A stretch of 64,000 nucleotides of DNA from Nymphalis io (taxonomy: Eukaryota; Arthropoda; Insecta; Lepidoptera; Nymphalidae): contig NC_065906.1 of assembly GCF_905147045.1 (NCBI RefSeq), positions 10,168,001 through 10,232,000 on the forward strand. The letters run 5' to 3'. The translations under genes and the position numbers were made by a program. Positions 45,876 to 57,349 of this stretch are shown piece after piece. Within the stretch, counting starts at the first letter, position 1; each line of letters opens with the position of its first letter. A model generated the notes under the pieces. It had not been told where the DNA came from and searched no databases. It saw only the letters and a list, made by a program, of their open reading frames with translations.

Positions 45876-45918
45876 TGCAGAACGTTTTTCCCGTCTGTAC
45901 TGGCCGTCGTCGCGTTTG

Positions 45919-45955
45919 GACTCTACTACCACTTACCATCAGGTGGAGTAGAGTC
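45919..45955 (+). other. LINE 3'-terminal hairpin
   Basis: GACTCTACT pairs with AGTAGAGTC and CCAC with GTGG, with one bulged A, around the loop TTACCATCAG. It lies about 25 bp before the poly(A). In non-LTR elements such 3' structures are often what the element's own reverse transcriptase recognises. The CCAC-loop-GTGG core is shared with family B. Confidence 0.8.
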
Positions 45956-45989
45956 ATTTGCCCTCCCGGCGAATATAAAAAAAAAGAAT

Positions 45990-47689
45990 GAATCTACTTT
46001 GTTTATATATTTATATTGTTAATTTCATTTCCCTTTCACAAAACTTTGCCAGATCACGTTGATATATGTAATGACGAAAATGAACGAACCTTAATCTATA
46101 TGATCAAAATATTAAAAACTAAACCAAATTAATACTAATTTAATTAACAAGCATAAAATAAAATAAAAATACATTGCTTGATATATATTTGTGGATGGCT
46201 GAAGGTACATTATCTGCCAAATATTCAGCTTAAAATACTTTAATAATATTCAAAGTCAAAATCTTTGTTCAATATAGAAGCATATTTGCTTATTAATTGT
46301 AAAAAATCTACTACTATTTCGGAGAGAAATACTTCAGGCCTTAAAACAACTGACGAAAGAAACTCAGCGGATAATCTTTTTTCAACAATTGTTGCTTACA
46401 ATTAATATACTTATATTTTAAATAGCCTGAGTTACACCGTTTTATTCCCAAGTTGTCTTATCATTTTAAACGTGCATGCAGATGAGCATGGGCTCACTGG
46501 GCGTGTTTAAATAACCTAATTATACCAATTTCCAATGCAAATATATCGCGTGTTGTTACTTTTTTATACCAAATATATTTTACTTGTTATTACGTTTGAA
46601 TTTACTGTAATTTATGTATTTCGTTGAACACTAAATATTTAAATATATATAAAATACCGTAAATAGTATTCAATTGTTTTCAAGATGCAAATAAACGTTT
46701 CGTCGTTGTATTGATACGTTGTTCACGTTGTATACGTAACAATAGACGAAGGATTCCCAAATTACCTTCCTTTGTGTACAGAGCTTTTGATTTGTAGGCG
46801 AACGTTTCTTGTGAATCACGTCATAGCTTATAATGTTGTGTATTTCTAAGTCTATTTATAGTAATTTAATGTATTCAGTTGCGTTACTGTTTATAATAAT
46901 AATATATTACAAGTGTAATCAATTGAAATAATTTTCATAATTATATACAAAATGTGAGGGTGTTTGAAGATTTATGATGATATCAGAGTAAATCATTCAT
47001 GCTGAACCATAATAATCAACATTGTTGGGTCGAATCGCTAATTATTTTATTTGTCTCTTATTTCACTTGTTCGTTAAGGCGTGTCATTTTGAGTGAAAGA
47101 GTAAAATGAACGAAAAATTATTCCGCCTTTAAGTAGAGAGTGGAGAACGCATTCGTAATAAAAGCTCCATTCTGAAGGTCTGAGACTTATTCCGCTATGC
47201 TACTCTACTGTGGATAGCTGAATTTAAATTTCGAAACAGAAATGTTTTTAAAATAAGTATTCTCCGTTAAGGTTCTTATGAAGTAGGTTTTATATGTTTA
47301 AGTTAAAAATAAAATGTATTAATTCCTTATCGAATTACGTATCGCGTGACAGCACAATACATAAAATTGTTTTAGCTTTATTGCGTGACTAACGATCTCA
47401 AAAAGCAATAATTCGAACTATAGCCGTCGAGCTGAAGTCGACTGAAAGACTTAACCTAATAAAAATAAACTATATGGTATAATTTCCTCATTTGAACATA
47501 ACTATATAAACTATATACTTTCAAATGATTTGTTATCGAATATTTGGTGTTGGTCGTTTTGTTTTATGAGATAATAAAGTCAAGTGTTGGTGTAGCTTGT
47601 AATTGATATTGACTTTTCGATATGAAATTCTACCAATTGTGTAAACAGCACACAAAAATGATGAAACTATGAAAGCTGAATTCCACTCG

Positions 47690-47692
<3 letters not shown>
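45990..47692. other. AT-rich intronic sequence
   Basis: No exon recognised. A possible SINE scrap lies near 47165-47245 ('gagacttattccgctatgct'). Confidence 0.4.
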
Positions 47693-47738
<46 letters not shown>

Positions 47739-47746
47739 TATATATA
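47693..47746. repeat. TA dinucleotide microsatellite
   Basis: About 50 bp of TA repeats with one interruption (AAATA). Confidence 0.9.
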
Positions 47747-48171
47747 ACAAATACTTAAACGTTAAAACTGTTTGGTTTCATTCTTGATGGTACACTAAGG
47801 CTTTAAGCGGCATATACTCTTGCAGAAAGATAACTTCTATCTGCAGACTATTCGCACGTCAAACTTATCAAAATTAAAAATAATTGTAGTCCAATTATTT
47901 TCACACACGACTTAATCGAATGAGCCCAAAATAAAAATTTTTCATCGTCATTAAATACCCTAACAAAATATAAAAGCGAAAATGAGTTCGTTTGTTAGGC
48001 GGTCATGTCTTAACTACTTAACTTTATATAAATATAATAATAAACATAAAACTTTGCAATTAATTAAATATATTTCAAATAGAATTTCGCAAGCACCATA
48101 ATTGCAAATCAAATAAAATTCCGTAAACAAAATTGCGTCAGGATCATTTTAAGACTTTACTATTGAAAGTA
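47747..48171. other. AT-rich intronic sequence
   Basis: A phrase near 47965-48060 ('aaaagcgaaaatgagttcgt') resembles the start of a family G repeat. Nothing firm. Confidence 0.3.
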
Positions 48172-48470
48172 ATAATAATAATAATAATAATATCCTGGGA
48201 CATTTTTCACACACGGCCATCTGATCCCAAATTAAGCTTGTACAAAGCTTGTGCTATGGAAACCAGACAATATACTACTTTTTTTTGATATACTACATAT
48301 ACTACTTTTTTTTTTTTTTGTAAATACATACTTATATAGATAATTACACCCAGACTCAGGACAAATATTCATGTTCATGCATATAAATGTCTGTCCTGGG
48401 TGGGAATCGAACCCACAATCTTCGACGTGAAAGGCAAGTGTTCTACCAACCACGCCAACCGGCTCGTCAA
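48172..48470 (-). repeat. Family C tRNA-derived SINE, full length
   Basis: Minus-strand copy with an (AAT)n tail of about 8 units at 48172-48192 and an inserted T-rich duplication ('tatactact' occurring more than once near 48270-48310). The complete head on the minus strand reads TGACGAGCCGGTTGGCGTGG with an A-box-like TGGCGTGGTTGG and B box GGGTTCGATTCCC. Confidence 0.88.
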
Positions 48471-48864
48471 AGTATAACGTACGATTCAAAATCACCTTTA
48501 TATTGTAGTCCCAGCAATACAAAAACTTTTAATAAATAAAAACCATTTTGTACTATATTATATGACACCGCAAAGTTAATCTGATTGCAGTAGAAATTAC
48601 ACCGTGTCCTTTCCCCTCTTATTCATTCAAGCACGTGCCTCACATTAGTCAGATGAGCCATAACGCTCACGTGCGTCTAGTATGTAATATTAGACGATAT
48701 GTACACTGTGGATATTTATTTTCAGTTTTTCCATTCCATTAATGCTTAAGATTGTAAAAAGGGCGTTTGTGCTGTAGTACCATTTGTATAATTTATAGTG
48801 AACTGATTTTGTACGCGATTGATTTTGCTTTAATGATACATATATCATATATCGCATACATATA
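48471..48864. other. Intronic spacer
   Basis: Nothing recognised. Confidence 0.35.
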
Positions 48865-49219
48865 TTTTTTTTTTTTTTTTTTTTATATGCCCCGGGAAGG
48901 CAAATGACTCTACTCCACCTGATGGTAAGTGGTAGTAGAGTCCAAACGCGACGACGGCCAGTACAGTCGGGAAGAATGTTCTGTACTAGCCGTCCCCGCC
49001 TTGCCGGCCCGCAAGATGCCTCTTCACGCCTCGTTTGAAGGAACCCGGGTTGTAAGAGGAGGGGAACACGTGAGCTGGTAAGGAATTCCATTCTTTGGTA
49101 GTGCGACAAAGAAAGGAGTTGCCAAATTTCTTTGTGCGCGATGGAATTGATGTCACAGTTAGGCGGTGACATCGAGAACCAGCTCGCGTGGACTTAAGAA
49201 GGAAGGGGGAAGCAGGAAT
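48865..49219 (-). mobile_element. 5'-truncated LINE copy, 3' end only
   Basis: Minus-strand copy of the last ~335 bp of the LINE family at 42807: a poly(T) run, then the 3' hairpin in reverse (48907-48945), then the C-terminal ORF (FLLKSTRAGSRC, SRTKKFGNSFLC, WNSLPAHVFPSSYNPGSFK). Unlike the long copy, this part of the frame is uninterrupted. No clear target-site duplication was found. Confidence 0.88.
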
Positions 49220-50469
49220 ATACGAGTAGGACAAAATTTTTATATGTAAACTTTTTGTGGGTATACTATCTGCTCTGTGTGGCTGCACCCACATTAAACA
49301 TTACTGCTCCGCCCCAGTCTATCGTAGCGTGCTGCTATAGAGTCTACAATCTTTCTCCATAAATGTGCTGTCTGGCGTAAAAAGTCGTATCTACAATTTA
49401 GGCAGTTACCTCATAATGAAAATATATCACTTGGAACTGCTCTCATTTTAGACTGAATGCTGGGATAGCCAAAGGTCGTCAACTTATCATAGATATGATG
49501 GCAAGGAATCCTACAACATAAACATTTGAAGTATATGGCTATCAAAGAACCGTCTCAAGTAGCGATAAAACATGCAACTGTTGGCATAAAAGATAGGTGT
49601 TGCTGTAACATCGCTAGACAGTCGCAACTCCGCTTAGGGACATTACTTATTAACACAAACTTCGCAACCCCATTTGTCCTGTTTTCCAACTAAACTTTAA
49701 GAAAGGTTATCCTGCTTGATTCCTTTTTGTTGCTTGGACATAATTCTTTTAAGATTCTTTGAACTTTTTTAATGAGTAATTAGTGTTAAAATTGTTTATA
49801 AAGATAAGAAACATTATATCAAGATAGTTAGCTTCACTCAAGCGTCTGCCCGGAACATGTGTTTCTCGTTATTTATGTAAGCGGTACTTAGATTACGTAT
49901 ATAATAATGGCAAAGAGAAAAGACGGGAGAGAGTGAAATATAAAAAAGTATTAGGATTTTTTTGCAAAGCATAAAACAATGTATGTAATGTATTTTTTAG
50001 GGAATTACTAATATTCCTATTTGTCTTAGTTAAAGACAAATATATATAGATATATATCTATCTATATGTATAACTATATATATATAGTAAATAATAATAT
50101 AAATATATATATAAGAATACCATTTAGCATGTGAGTTCAACAAGTTTTAAAATTGTAAGTAAAAGCATGTGCATAAATAATGAATATATAAACTTATCTT
50201 AAAAAATACTTTTTATTCTGTACAAGGTTACATAGATGATAAAAAAGCTCGCGGTTATTACTTGTTGTTTTTCATACAGGATATATAAATTTATCTATAT
50301 ATGCGCATACAAAGCAAATATAGATGGTGACGTAATCACCAGTTATTCGTAGTGCGAGTGGCTTATAAACAAGAATTTCAATAATAAATACTAACTTGAT
50401 TATGAAAGACGACGTGCTTGTTAATATTTAGATAATTTCATTCAACTGCCAGGTGACAGTCTGTCCACC
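49220..50469. other. Intronic sequence with a repeat relic
   Basis: At 49300-49390 'gctatagagtctacaatctt' and 'cataaatgtgctgtctggcg' look like a degraded family G element. TA-rich simple sequence lies at 50038-50115. No exon. Confidence 0.35.
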
Positions 50470-50516
50470 AACCTCCAATGAACCAACGTTGTGGAATAAG
50501 CGTCAAACCTTATTAA
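50470..50516 (+). repeat. Family A SINE scrap
   Basis: 'caatgaaccaacgttgtgga' followed by 'ataagcgtcaaacctt' matches the middle of family A on the plus strand in degraded form. Confidence 0.4.
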
Positions 50517-50810
50517 GAGAGTTTTTACTTTACTAATTATATATTGAAATTTAAAGCTATCTAATACAAATATAACTAAAATATATGCGTATAATTAAAG
50601 AGCTCTCGGGAGTTGGAACTTGACAAAGTTTGATCAACACTTGGCTACATTTCACTGTTAATATAATTAACATAACTGGTCGCAGGTGATTTCATAACAG
50701 TAATGAATAATATATTATTCGCAATAGTGTTTTGTCTTTCAGTCTGACTTTGAGAAACACTGACCTTGTAATTTTTACATCTTCTGTACCTGATGTACAT
50801 AAATCCGTAA

Positions 50811-51083
50811 TCCGTAACAGCCTGTGAATATCCCACTGCTGGGCTGAAGGCCTCCTCTCCCTTTTTGAGGAGAAGGATTGGAGCTTATTCCACCATGCTG
50901 CTCCAGTGCGGGTTGGTTGAATACACATGTGGCACAATTTCAGTGAAATTAGTCACATCAGGTTTCCTCACGATGTTTTTCTTCACGAATTAAGCCCATG
51001 AAAAGTCAGTCGTGCTTGCCCGGGGATGAACCCACGATCATCGGTTAAAATTCACGCGTTCTTACCACTGCGCCACCTCGGCT
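50811..51083 (-). repeat. Family A SINE, full length
   Basis: Minus-strand copy from TCCGTAACAGCCTGTG to 'accactgcgccacctcggct'. It has a ~25-bp deletion after 'tttttcttcac'. The head is nearly intact, with a substitution in the B-box region ('ggggatgaacccacg'). Confidence 0.87.
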
Positions 51084-53646
51084 TTTTTCAGTAAATATAT
51101 GCACGGAATTTTGTCGAAACTAGAGTACATTTCATATTTTATTAAGTACTTAACTTCACAATTTAATTTTTGTATGTGAATTAAATTTTACCAGTGACAG
51201 ACCAAGTAGTTACGCTTCGCGTTCTAGTTTTTGTATGCAAAATGAGCCAGTGGATAGTCACAAGGGACGTAGTGACTCAGTATTTGTACGATGTTGGCAA
51301 TTTAAGTCATTTCAAACGATTTCAGCGGTTCAAACTTTATTCTAGAGAGGTAGGTTGCGAGATAGTCTCATATATGTATTTTTCTTTGATGTGCAATTTA
51401 CCATTTTGCAGTAAATCAGGATCAGACCAGGCCATGTTTATTTGATTGTTATCAAAGTTTGCTGTTAAAAGATGTTGTTTTATTTTTAAAATATGATCAA
51501 TTAATAATATACAAATGTATAACAAAGTAGGGTTTGCCCGCGTGTTAGAAGGAAAGGAGGTTAAGTATTAGGTATAAAAAGTCTAGTCTATGTTCTTCCA
51601 TGGGGTTCAAGTTTGTTTCATACAAAATTCCATCAACATCGGTTCAATGGCTTAGCAGTAAAAGCGTAACAGAGTTACTTTTATATTAATAATATTAGTA
51701 TAGATCACAGCCGATTTGTATAATTTAATGATTTTTTTTATTAACATGGCACAGATTTCGTTAGGTTTTATAGGACATATAAAACCATGAAATAAGAAAT
51801 CGAATGGAGTTATTGGTCAGTTTTAGTAGTTATTTTTCTAAAGCCAATTCAGTTTTGTTTAAATGTTTGCGTCAGCGTTTCATTTTAAACATTAGAGTTA
51901 TAAGTATTACGATAGAAAAATTTCATGTAGATCATTATTCTACCAGTGGGAGGGGTAGTCTTTTATTATGTTATAATGACCTTATGATTGAGTGTCAGCC
52001 ATGTTGGTTGTTGTTGAAATTAAGGAAGTAATGCAGTCAAACAGTTGCGTTCTATTTCATCAGTCACATAGTTCGACAGGACAGGAAAAATTCTTAATTT
52101 TTTTCTTTTTCCAACTCGGTTCAATATTGTATTAAAACAGATTTATACAATTGTCGTTGTACCCATATATATAAAGCCCGTATATGAGTAGAGCTAATAT
52201 AAACAGCAACATAGTAAATATATAGCTTTAACGATATAGACAATGAAATTAAAAATAAAGCTGCACAAAAAACATATCGTCCGCATTTGTTTGTCGACTT
52301 ATTGCGATGTAGCGGCCGGTCCTCAGAGCGCAGTTATAAAATGTCCCCGCTGTGAACTTATAAAGCGCATGTAAATGCGATTTTTAAACTACTTTCATCT
52401 GGTTTTAAACGTGCTCTTTGTTTTTACATAAACATGAAATGTACATTGAATTGCTAGATGTTTCTAACTGGGTCGTCATTTTAAAACCTAACAATTTCCT
52501 AACAGTTTATTTAGTGGTATGGGATGTCAGTTGAGTCGTTTAGGTATTGTTATATGTTGTCATGTTTTTATGTAAGGATATGAGCTTATATATAACATAT
52601 GTGTGTGTGAAGACGTTCTTTTATATATATATATAGATATGTTATTATATATTTTAATTATTGTATCTGTCTACACCATTCAATTTTTATTTGACATTGC
52701 TAGACAATATTCACGTACTTTTATATTACCTACTGCGAAAATGGTTTCGTTCGTTTCATGTTATTGGTATCATCTTTTGTTCTAATAATATCTATAATAT
52801 CTAATGTTTGTATAGTATAAGAAATGGCGTCGTCGCAACGTCGCGAATACACGAGGCGAAATACATGCTAAAAAATAAACGATCACACATACATTAGAAA
52901 CATCTCTCTATAAACACAAAATTGAACTTTGGTGACTTCGAAACTTCCTAAAATGTATTCTATATAATAACTTTCAGGAAGTAAATAAACCGTTTTCCTT
53001 TAAATAAAATATTACTTAAGTCCACTTCGAAAGTGAATGAGTCATTTATCGGAATTCTCGATTCAAACTTCATTTCCTTTTATATGTTTATAGATTGCTG
53101 ATTATCTTGTTTCTATCTTCTTTCAAAAGATTTACACTCAAAGTCTGGACCATAGATTTCGCCACGGGTTTGCGGTTGCTGAAACTCGGTAAAGTATTTG
53201 CGAATTGCGGAAGCGGAATTAGACTGTAAAGCCAACAGTCCACAACTTGTTATGATAAAAAACTCTCTGAATGTACACGCGATATTAGTTTTAGAAACAG
53301 ATGTCTTTTGAACTGCGGTTTTGTATAAACTGTTTTGCTGTCACGTTGGTCTAGTTGCTAGCTGATTTATAGAATAATGATATAAATTGTATCGGATTTA
53401 ATTTTGATTGTCATAGTAAATTAAATATTTTAACAATATATTAATTATTAAAATATATTAATTTAGCTAGTTATACATGAAAAAAGCAGCGCCATCTATG
53501 ACATATGATATATAATTATTAAGAAAGATCGTGCCAGTACAACGTAATACCCATTATTGCCGTCAGAATTATAACGATATTATTGAATTTTATAAAACTT
53601 CAAAAACATTTATCCATGACTTACGTTTCCCTTATATTGAGTATTT

Positions 53647-53654
<8 letters not shown>
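51084..53654. other. AT-rich intronic sequence
   Basis: No exon recognised. 51620-51710 holds a family G phrase ('caacatcggttcaatggct', 'aaaagcgtaacagag'). A less AT-rich stretch near 52310-52380 ('gtagcggccggtcctcagag') is unexplained. Confidence 0.4.
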
Positions 53655-53689
<35 letters not shown>

Positions 53690-53690
53690 T

Positions 53691-53762
<72 letters not shown>

Positions 53763-53850
53763 ATATATAATATAAGTAGGCATTAATATATATATTATAA
53801 TAATATATACATTAATATATATATATATATAATTAAAAAAATAATATATA
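53655..53850. repeat. Long TA/CA-rich microsatellite
   Basis: Nearly 200 bp of TA repeats with short ACACATATAC and TGTGTG interruptions. Open frames here consisting of alternating I and Y residues are artefacts of the repeat. Confidence 0.92.
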
Positions 53851-54575
53851 TATATGTGTGTTTTTATTATTTTTGAAATAATTTCACTCTTGTTTACACA
53901 TCGTCTGTATAAAATAGAAAGATACAGTAATAAAGAGAAAGGGCAAGGAGAGGGGGCATAAGGCTATTTCGTTAATCGTTATGCGACTTTTTCTGCCATT
54001 TCACATACGAGTACTATAAGCCGCGTAAAAGAACATCGTTCCAATAAAAAAATGGTTCAAGTCACGTGATCGACGTTTGACGAATGGAACATGTGTCGGC
54101 AATTGTTTATTTTTAAGCAATTAATCGACTTTGACGTGTAAGTTAGTTGCATATGTATGTATGTATAGATAATTATAAGTCTGAAGTTTATCGAATTATT
54201 TTATTGCTTTTAATTCGATTTTGAATTTGCGAAAATGAAAGCGAAACAAGATATTGCTTCATTACTTATCGACTTTACTTAGTCTAAGCTTGGAAGATTA
54301 ATGACTGTTTAAAGCCTGTTAGAAGACTTCTAATGATCGTTAAATAAAAAGTAAATAGATAATTAATCGATTACTGAATATAAATTTTGTTGAAGCTTTA
54401 AAACAAATGATTCAATAGAGACATTTTCATAATAGCACGTAATATAAGAGGACGTAAATCATAAATAATTAACGATTTATGTTCATGTTAAAATTTTTAG
54501 CTACCTCGTTGTTGTTGTTGTTGTTATAAAGCCGCAGATCTTGAGAGATTGGTTGCAATCCTTAAGTCAATCAAG
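53851..54575. other. AT-rich intronic sequence
   Basis: A short GTT trinucleotide run at about 54511-54526. Nothing else recognised. Confidence 0.35.
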
Positions 54576-54862
54576 TAAAAGTCACTGTGTTCTTCTGTGG
54601 ATATATTCTCAGTAGCAGTCCGAAGTTTTGAAGTCGTAACACTACAAGTAGATTACACTCTACACTCTTGTAAATCAGAGAGTATGTCGAGCCTTTGGTC
54701 TGCACGTGAACTCTTTTCTGACGTGTCGATGACCGTTCCGATTCAAGAGATAAAAGGACTTCACCTGTATTCGCACACGTATGCACTGTAGTATTTCCTG
54801 GGCTGGCTAATCTAGTTAGGTTTGCCTTTATTACAAAATAAAGTGAAGTTATTCATCATCAT
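54576..54862 (+). repeat. Family E dispersed repeat
   Basis: Less AT-rich block ending 'tgcactgtagtatttcctgg', 'ctggctaatctagttagg' and then a CATCAT tail (54857-54867). The end corresponds to the copies at 17935-18090 and, in reverse, at 63910-64000. Small open frames on both strands have no motif. Confidence 0.5.
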
Positions 54863-54941
54863 CATGCTTTTTAATTAATTTAGAACAGGTGTTAACATAA
54901 TCAGCAAAGTAGCACTACGTTTGTATATTATATATATATTC

Positions 54942-55239
54942 TTTTTTTTTTTTTTATAGAATAGGAAGGCGGACGAGCATATGGGCCACCTGATGGTAAG
55001 TGGTCACCAACGCTCTTAGACATTAGCATTGTAAGAAATGTCAACCATCGCTTACATATCCAATGCGCCACCAACCTTGGGAACTAAGATTTTATGTCCC
55101 TTGTGCCTGTAATTACACTGGCTCACTCACCCTTCAAACCGGAACACAACAATATCAAGTATTGCTGTTTTGCGGTAGAATATCTGATGAGTGGGTGGTA
55201 CCTACCCAGACGAGCTTGCACAAAGCCCTACCACCAGTA
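54942..55239 (-). repeat. Family B element, full length
   Basis: Minus-strand copy with a poly(T) run. The body is nearly identical to the copy at 25701-26060 (one clear difference is 'cattagcattg' versus 'cattggcattg'). TATTCTTT occurs just outside both ends (about 54936-54945 and 55247-55254), a possible target-site duplication. The plus-strand open frame 55063-55290 is antisense to the repeat. Confidence 0.9.
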
Positions 55240-55383
55240 GAGCCCTATTCTTTCATTATGCACTCGTACATTATTTATTTTCTTTTGTGAATGGTAACAC
55301 TCGTCTATGAATGGATCATATAAAATAAAATCTTAAAAAATTGTGATTGTGAAGTCTATGGTAATATTATACATACTAAAACT

Positions 55384-56038
55384 TGGTGGTAGGGCCGAGG
55401 TGGTAGGTATCATCCAGTCATCATATTTTAAATCACCAAACAGCAATACTTATTATTGTTGTATTCCGGTTTGAAAGTGAAGTAAGCAAGTGATACTACA
55501 GGTAGGTGGGCTTAGTTCCCAAGGTTGAAGTTGCATCGGCGATATAATGGATGTTTAATATTTCTTAAAGATCCAATGCCTATGGGCAATGGTGACCATT
55601 TACCATTGGGTATCCTTTTTTTTTTTTTCGAGGAGGAAAGGCCTTTACGCCTGCCGCCCGGACACGACCGGGACGGATATGTGGGACTCACGGGGCAGAA
55701 GGCCACCGTCCTACCCACTAAAACCTCCTCGTTTCCTTCTCACCGCATGGTGGCGGGGTTACGGGAACGCGTTAGCTCACCACCGCGACCCCACCTGCGG
55801 CCGTCGCTTTGGGTAAGCGACCCACCTGTTGTTTTTTATTGAGGTTTTCTCCTCTCAGCCCGGCCGGTGAAGGCAAGGCCCTCGGTCCCATCACCGCCGC
55901 GTCAGTCAGCCGCGATCGACAAGCATTCCGGAAAAACATCGGATTGCTGGTCGACCCCGGTGCCCAGGGTGCACCACGTGGAGGTGACTGACATGCACCC
56001 CACCATTGGGTATCCTGCCTCTCTATTTTATAAAAAAA
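55384..56038 (+). repeat. Older family B element, split by a LINE tail
   Basis: Plus-strand copy from 'cttggtggtagggccgaggt' through 'tattccggtttgaaagtgaa' to TTTACCATTGGG, with its end 'ctattttataaaaaaaat' on the far side of the 385-bp insert. It is diverged from other copies. Confidence 0.82.
55617..56001 (-). mobile_element. GC-rich LINE 3' fragment nested in family B
   Basis: Begins with a poly(T) run and continues as strongly GC-rich sequence ('cctgccgcccggacacgacc', 'cagcccggccggtgaaggca'). It is bounded by the exact 15-bp duplication ACCATTGGGTATCCT (55602-55616 and 56002-56016). This is a 5'-truncated, poly(A)-tailed insertion on the minus strand. It belongs to a different LINE family from 42807. 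Open frames across it (for example 55525-55842) are composition artefacts. Confidence 0.85.
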
Positions 56039-56317
56039 ATTAAAGCCTATTCATCTTCCAATAAGTATATAGATTACAAAGAAAATGAAAGTGACGGACA
56101 TACAAACATACACATATATATATCGACTGGGAGAACCTTTGAAGTAGGGAACTTTAACACAAAACTAGTCCACGCTTCAGACAACTAAAGCATCTGATAT
56201 GCTTAAATTTTAGTCCAAAATAGTTTCAAGCTTTTTGGTAGCATTATATCATGCGATATTTAGTGGAGGTTCAGGAGTTTTATCTTGGGACAAGGGGACG
56301 AATTCTTTTTAATTAAA

Positions 56318-56622
56318 TGTTACTAACTTAAGTTTTATGACGTCGAGGGGATTTATGAGCAATGCTTTGTACTAATGACCGAAAGTTTTTTGGGTCATAG
56401 TGACTTGGTACGGGTCCGACCCCTGACGTAATTTAAAGTATAAAACGATTAGTCACAGTCATGTGTCGGTGTACTTTAATTGTGTGCGTTACTTCGCCAT
56501 CTTTGAAGTTGGTCGCGATCCGTAGAATTTATATGTTAAGCAGTGCAACGTTTCAAAGTGTTGAGTTTCTGATAAAATAAAGTATAATTTCTGATGTTGA
56601 GTTGCACATACTTAATACAACA
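56318..56622 (+). mobile_element. Possible solo LTR-like element
   Basis: The region starts TGTTACTAAC and ends AATACAACA. Between are TATAAAA (56439) and a polyadenylation-type AATAAA (about 56577). This order (TG...CA ends, TATA, poly(A) signal) is that of a retrotransposon LTR of about 300 bp. No flanking duplication or second LTR was seen, so this is tentative. Confidence 0.25.
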
Positions 56623-56684
56623 TCCGGGAATGGACGGGAATCGCGAGTGATGCCGAACTCTTTCCCCTCTTGAAGAACAAGAAG

Positions 56685-56743
56685 GAGTATTCAAAGCTGA
56701 CTCTCTGCCAAGCCAAAACTCTGGCAGTCAGCTTTGAATACTC
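56685..56743. repeat. 18-bp perfect hairpin
   Basis: GAGTATTCAAAGCTGACT (56685-56702) is the exact reverse complement of 56726-56743. The inner TGCCA/TGGCA also pairs, leaving an approximately 11-base loop and a small bulge. It is not low-complexity. Confidence 0.8.
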
Positions 56744-56876
56744 TGGCACTCGAAGAAGAAGAATGCTTAATCATAAATATAAAACTATAGAAATAATCGG
56801 ATTTGGAACAGTTATTTAGAAATAATTGAAATTCTGACTGTATTTTATTGAAATATTATGTTATGACTACTCCTCA

Positions 56877-57184
56877 GTAACAGCCTGTTAATGTCCCACT
56901 GCTGGGCTAAGGCCTCCTCTCCATTTTGAGGAGAAGGTTTGGAGCTTATTCCACTACGCTGCTCCAATGCGGGTTGGTAGAATACACATGTGGTAGAATT
57001 TCAATGAAATTAGACACATGCAGGTTTCCTCATGATGTTTTTCTTCACCGTCAAGCACGATATGAATTATAAACACAAATTAAGCACATGAATATTCAGT
57101 GGTGCTTGCCCGGGTTTGAACCTACGATCATCGGTTAAGATTTACGCGTTCTTAACACTGGGCCATCTCGGCTTTTTATACTAA
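56877..57184 (-). repeat. Family A tRNA-derived SINE, full length
   Basis: Minus-strand copy flanked by ACTACTCCTCA at 56866-56876 and 57185-57195. The head is intact (complement of GGGTTCAAACCC; 'actgggccatctcggctt'). About 10 bp of T-rich sequence sits between the tRNA-like head and the duplication. Confidence 0.92.
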
Positions 57185-57304
57185 ACTACTCCTCATCACT
57201 CATATACCAGGAATTTGTTACTTTAAATATTGGTATTGAAAACTTCGAACGCGAAACGGTCTGGCTGTTTTATTATGGTCAGAAATATGGTCGCGATCCA
57301 TTTC

Positions 57305-57349
57305 TTATTCTTTACTTAGTTTGAACATTATTCTTTACTTAGTTTGAAC
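57305..57349. repeat. 23-bp tandem duplication
   Basis: TTATTCTTTACTTAGTTTGA with its next three bases occurs twice in tandem. Confidence 0.85.

Larger units (their letters stand above)
42807..45981 (+). mobile_element. Non-LTR retrotransposon (LINE), nearly complete but defective
   Basis: GC-rich block of about 3.2 kb in AT-rich DNA. It has a GC-rich leader (to ~43279), an endonuclease domain, a reverse transcriptase domain, a short 3' UTR ending in a strong hairpin, and a poly(A) run. AAAAGAAT at 42799-42806 recurs at 45982-45989, a possible 8-bp target-site duplication, though next to poly(A). No separate gag-like ORF is evident upstream. The sequence style fits the jockey/CR1-like broad group; the exact clade is not assigned. 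Two short 3' copies of the same family lie at 1234-1321 and 48865-49219. Confidence 0.85.

Noticed and set aside
48866..49294. Separate host genes on the minus strand
   Set aside because: The frames match the C-terminus of the LINE at 45492-45875, so this is a truncated LINE copy.
53531..53786. Open frames made of alternating Ile and Tyr
   Set aside because: Pure translation of a TA microsatellite.
55525..55991. Arg/Pro-rich frames of 60-105 codons
   Set aside because: They run through the GC-rich nested LINE tail and its junction with family B, with no domain or consistent frame.
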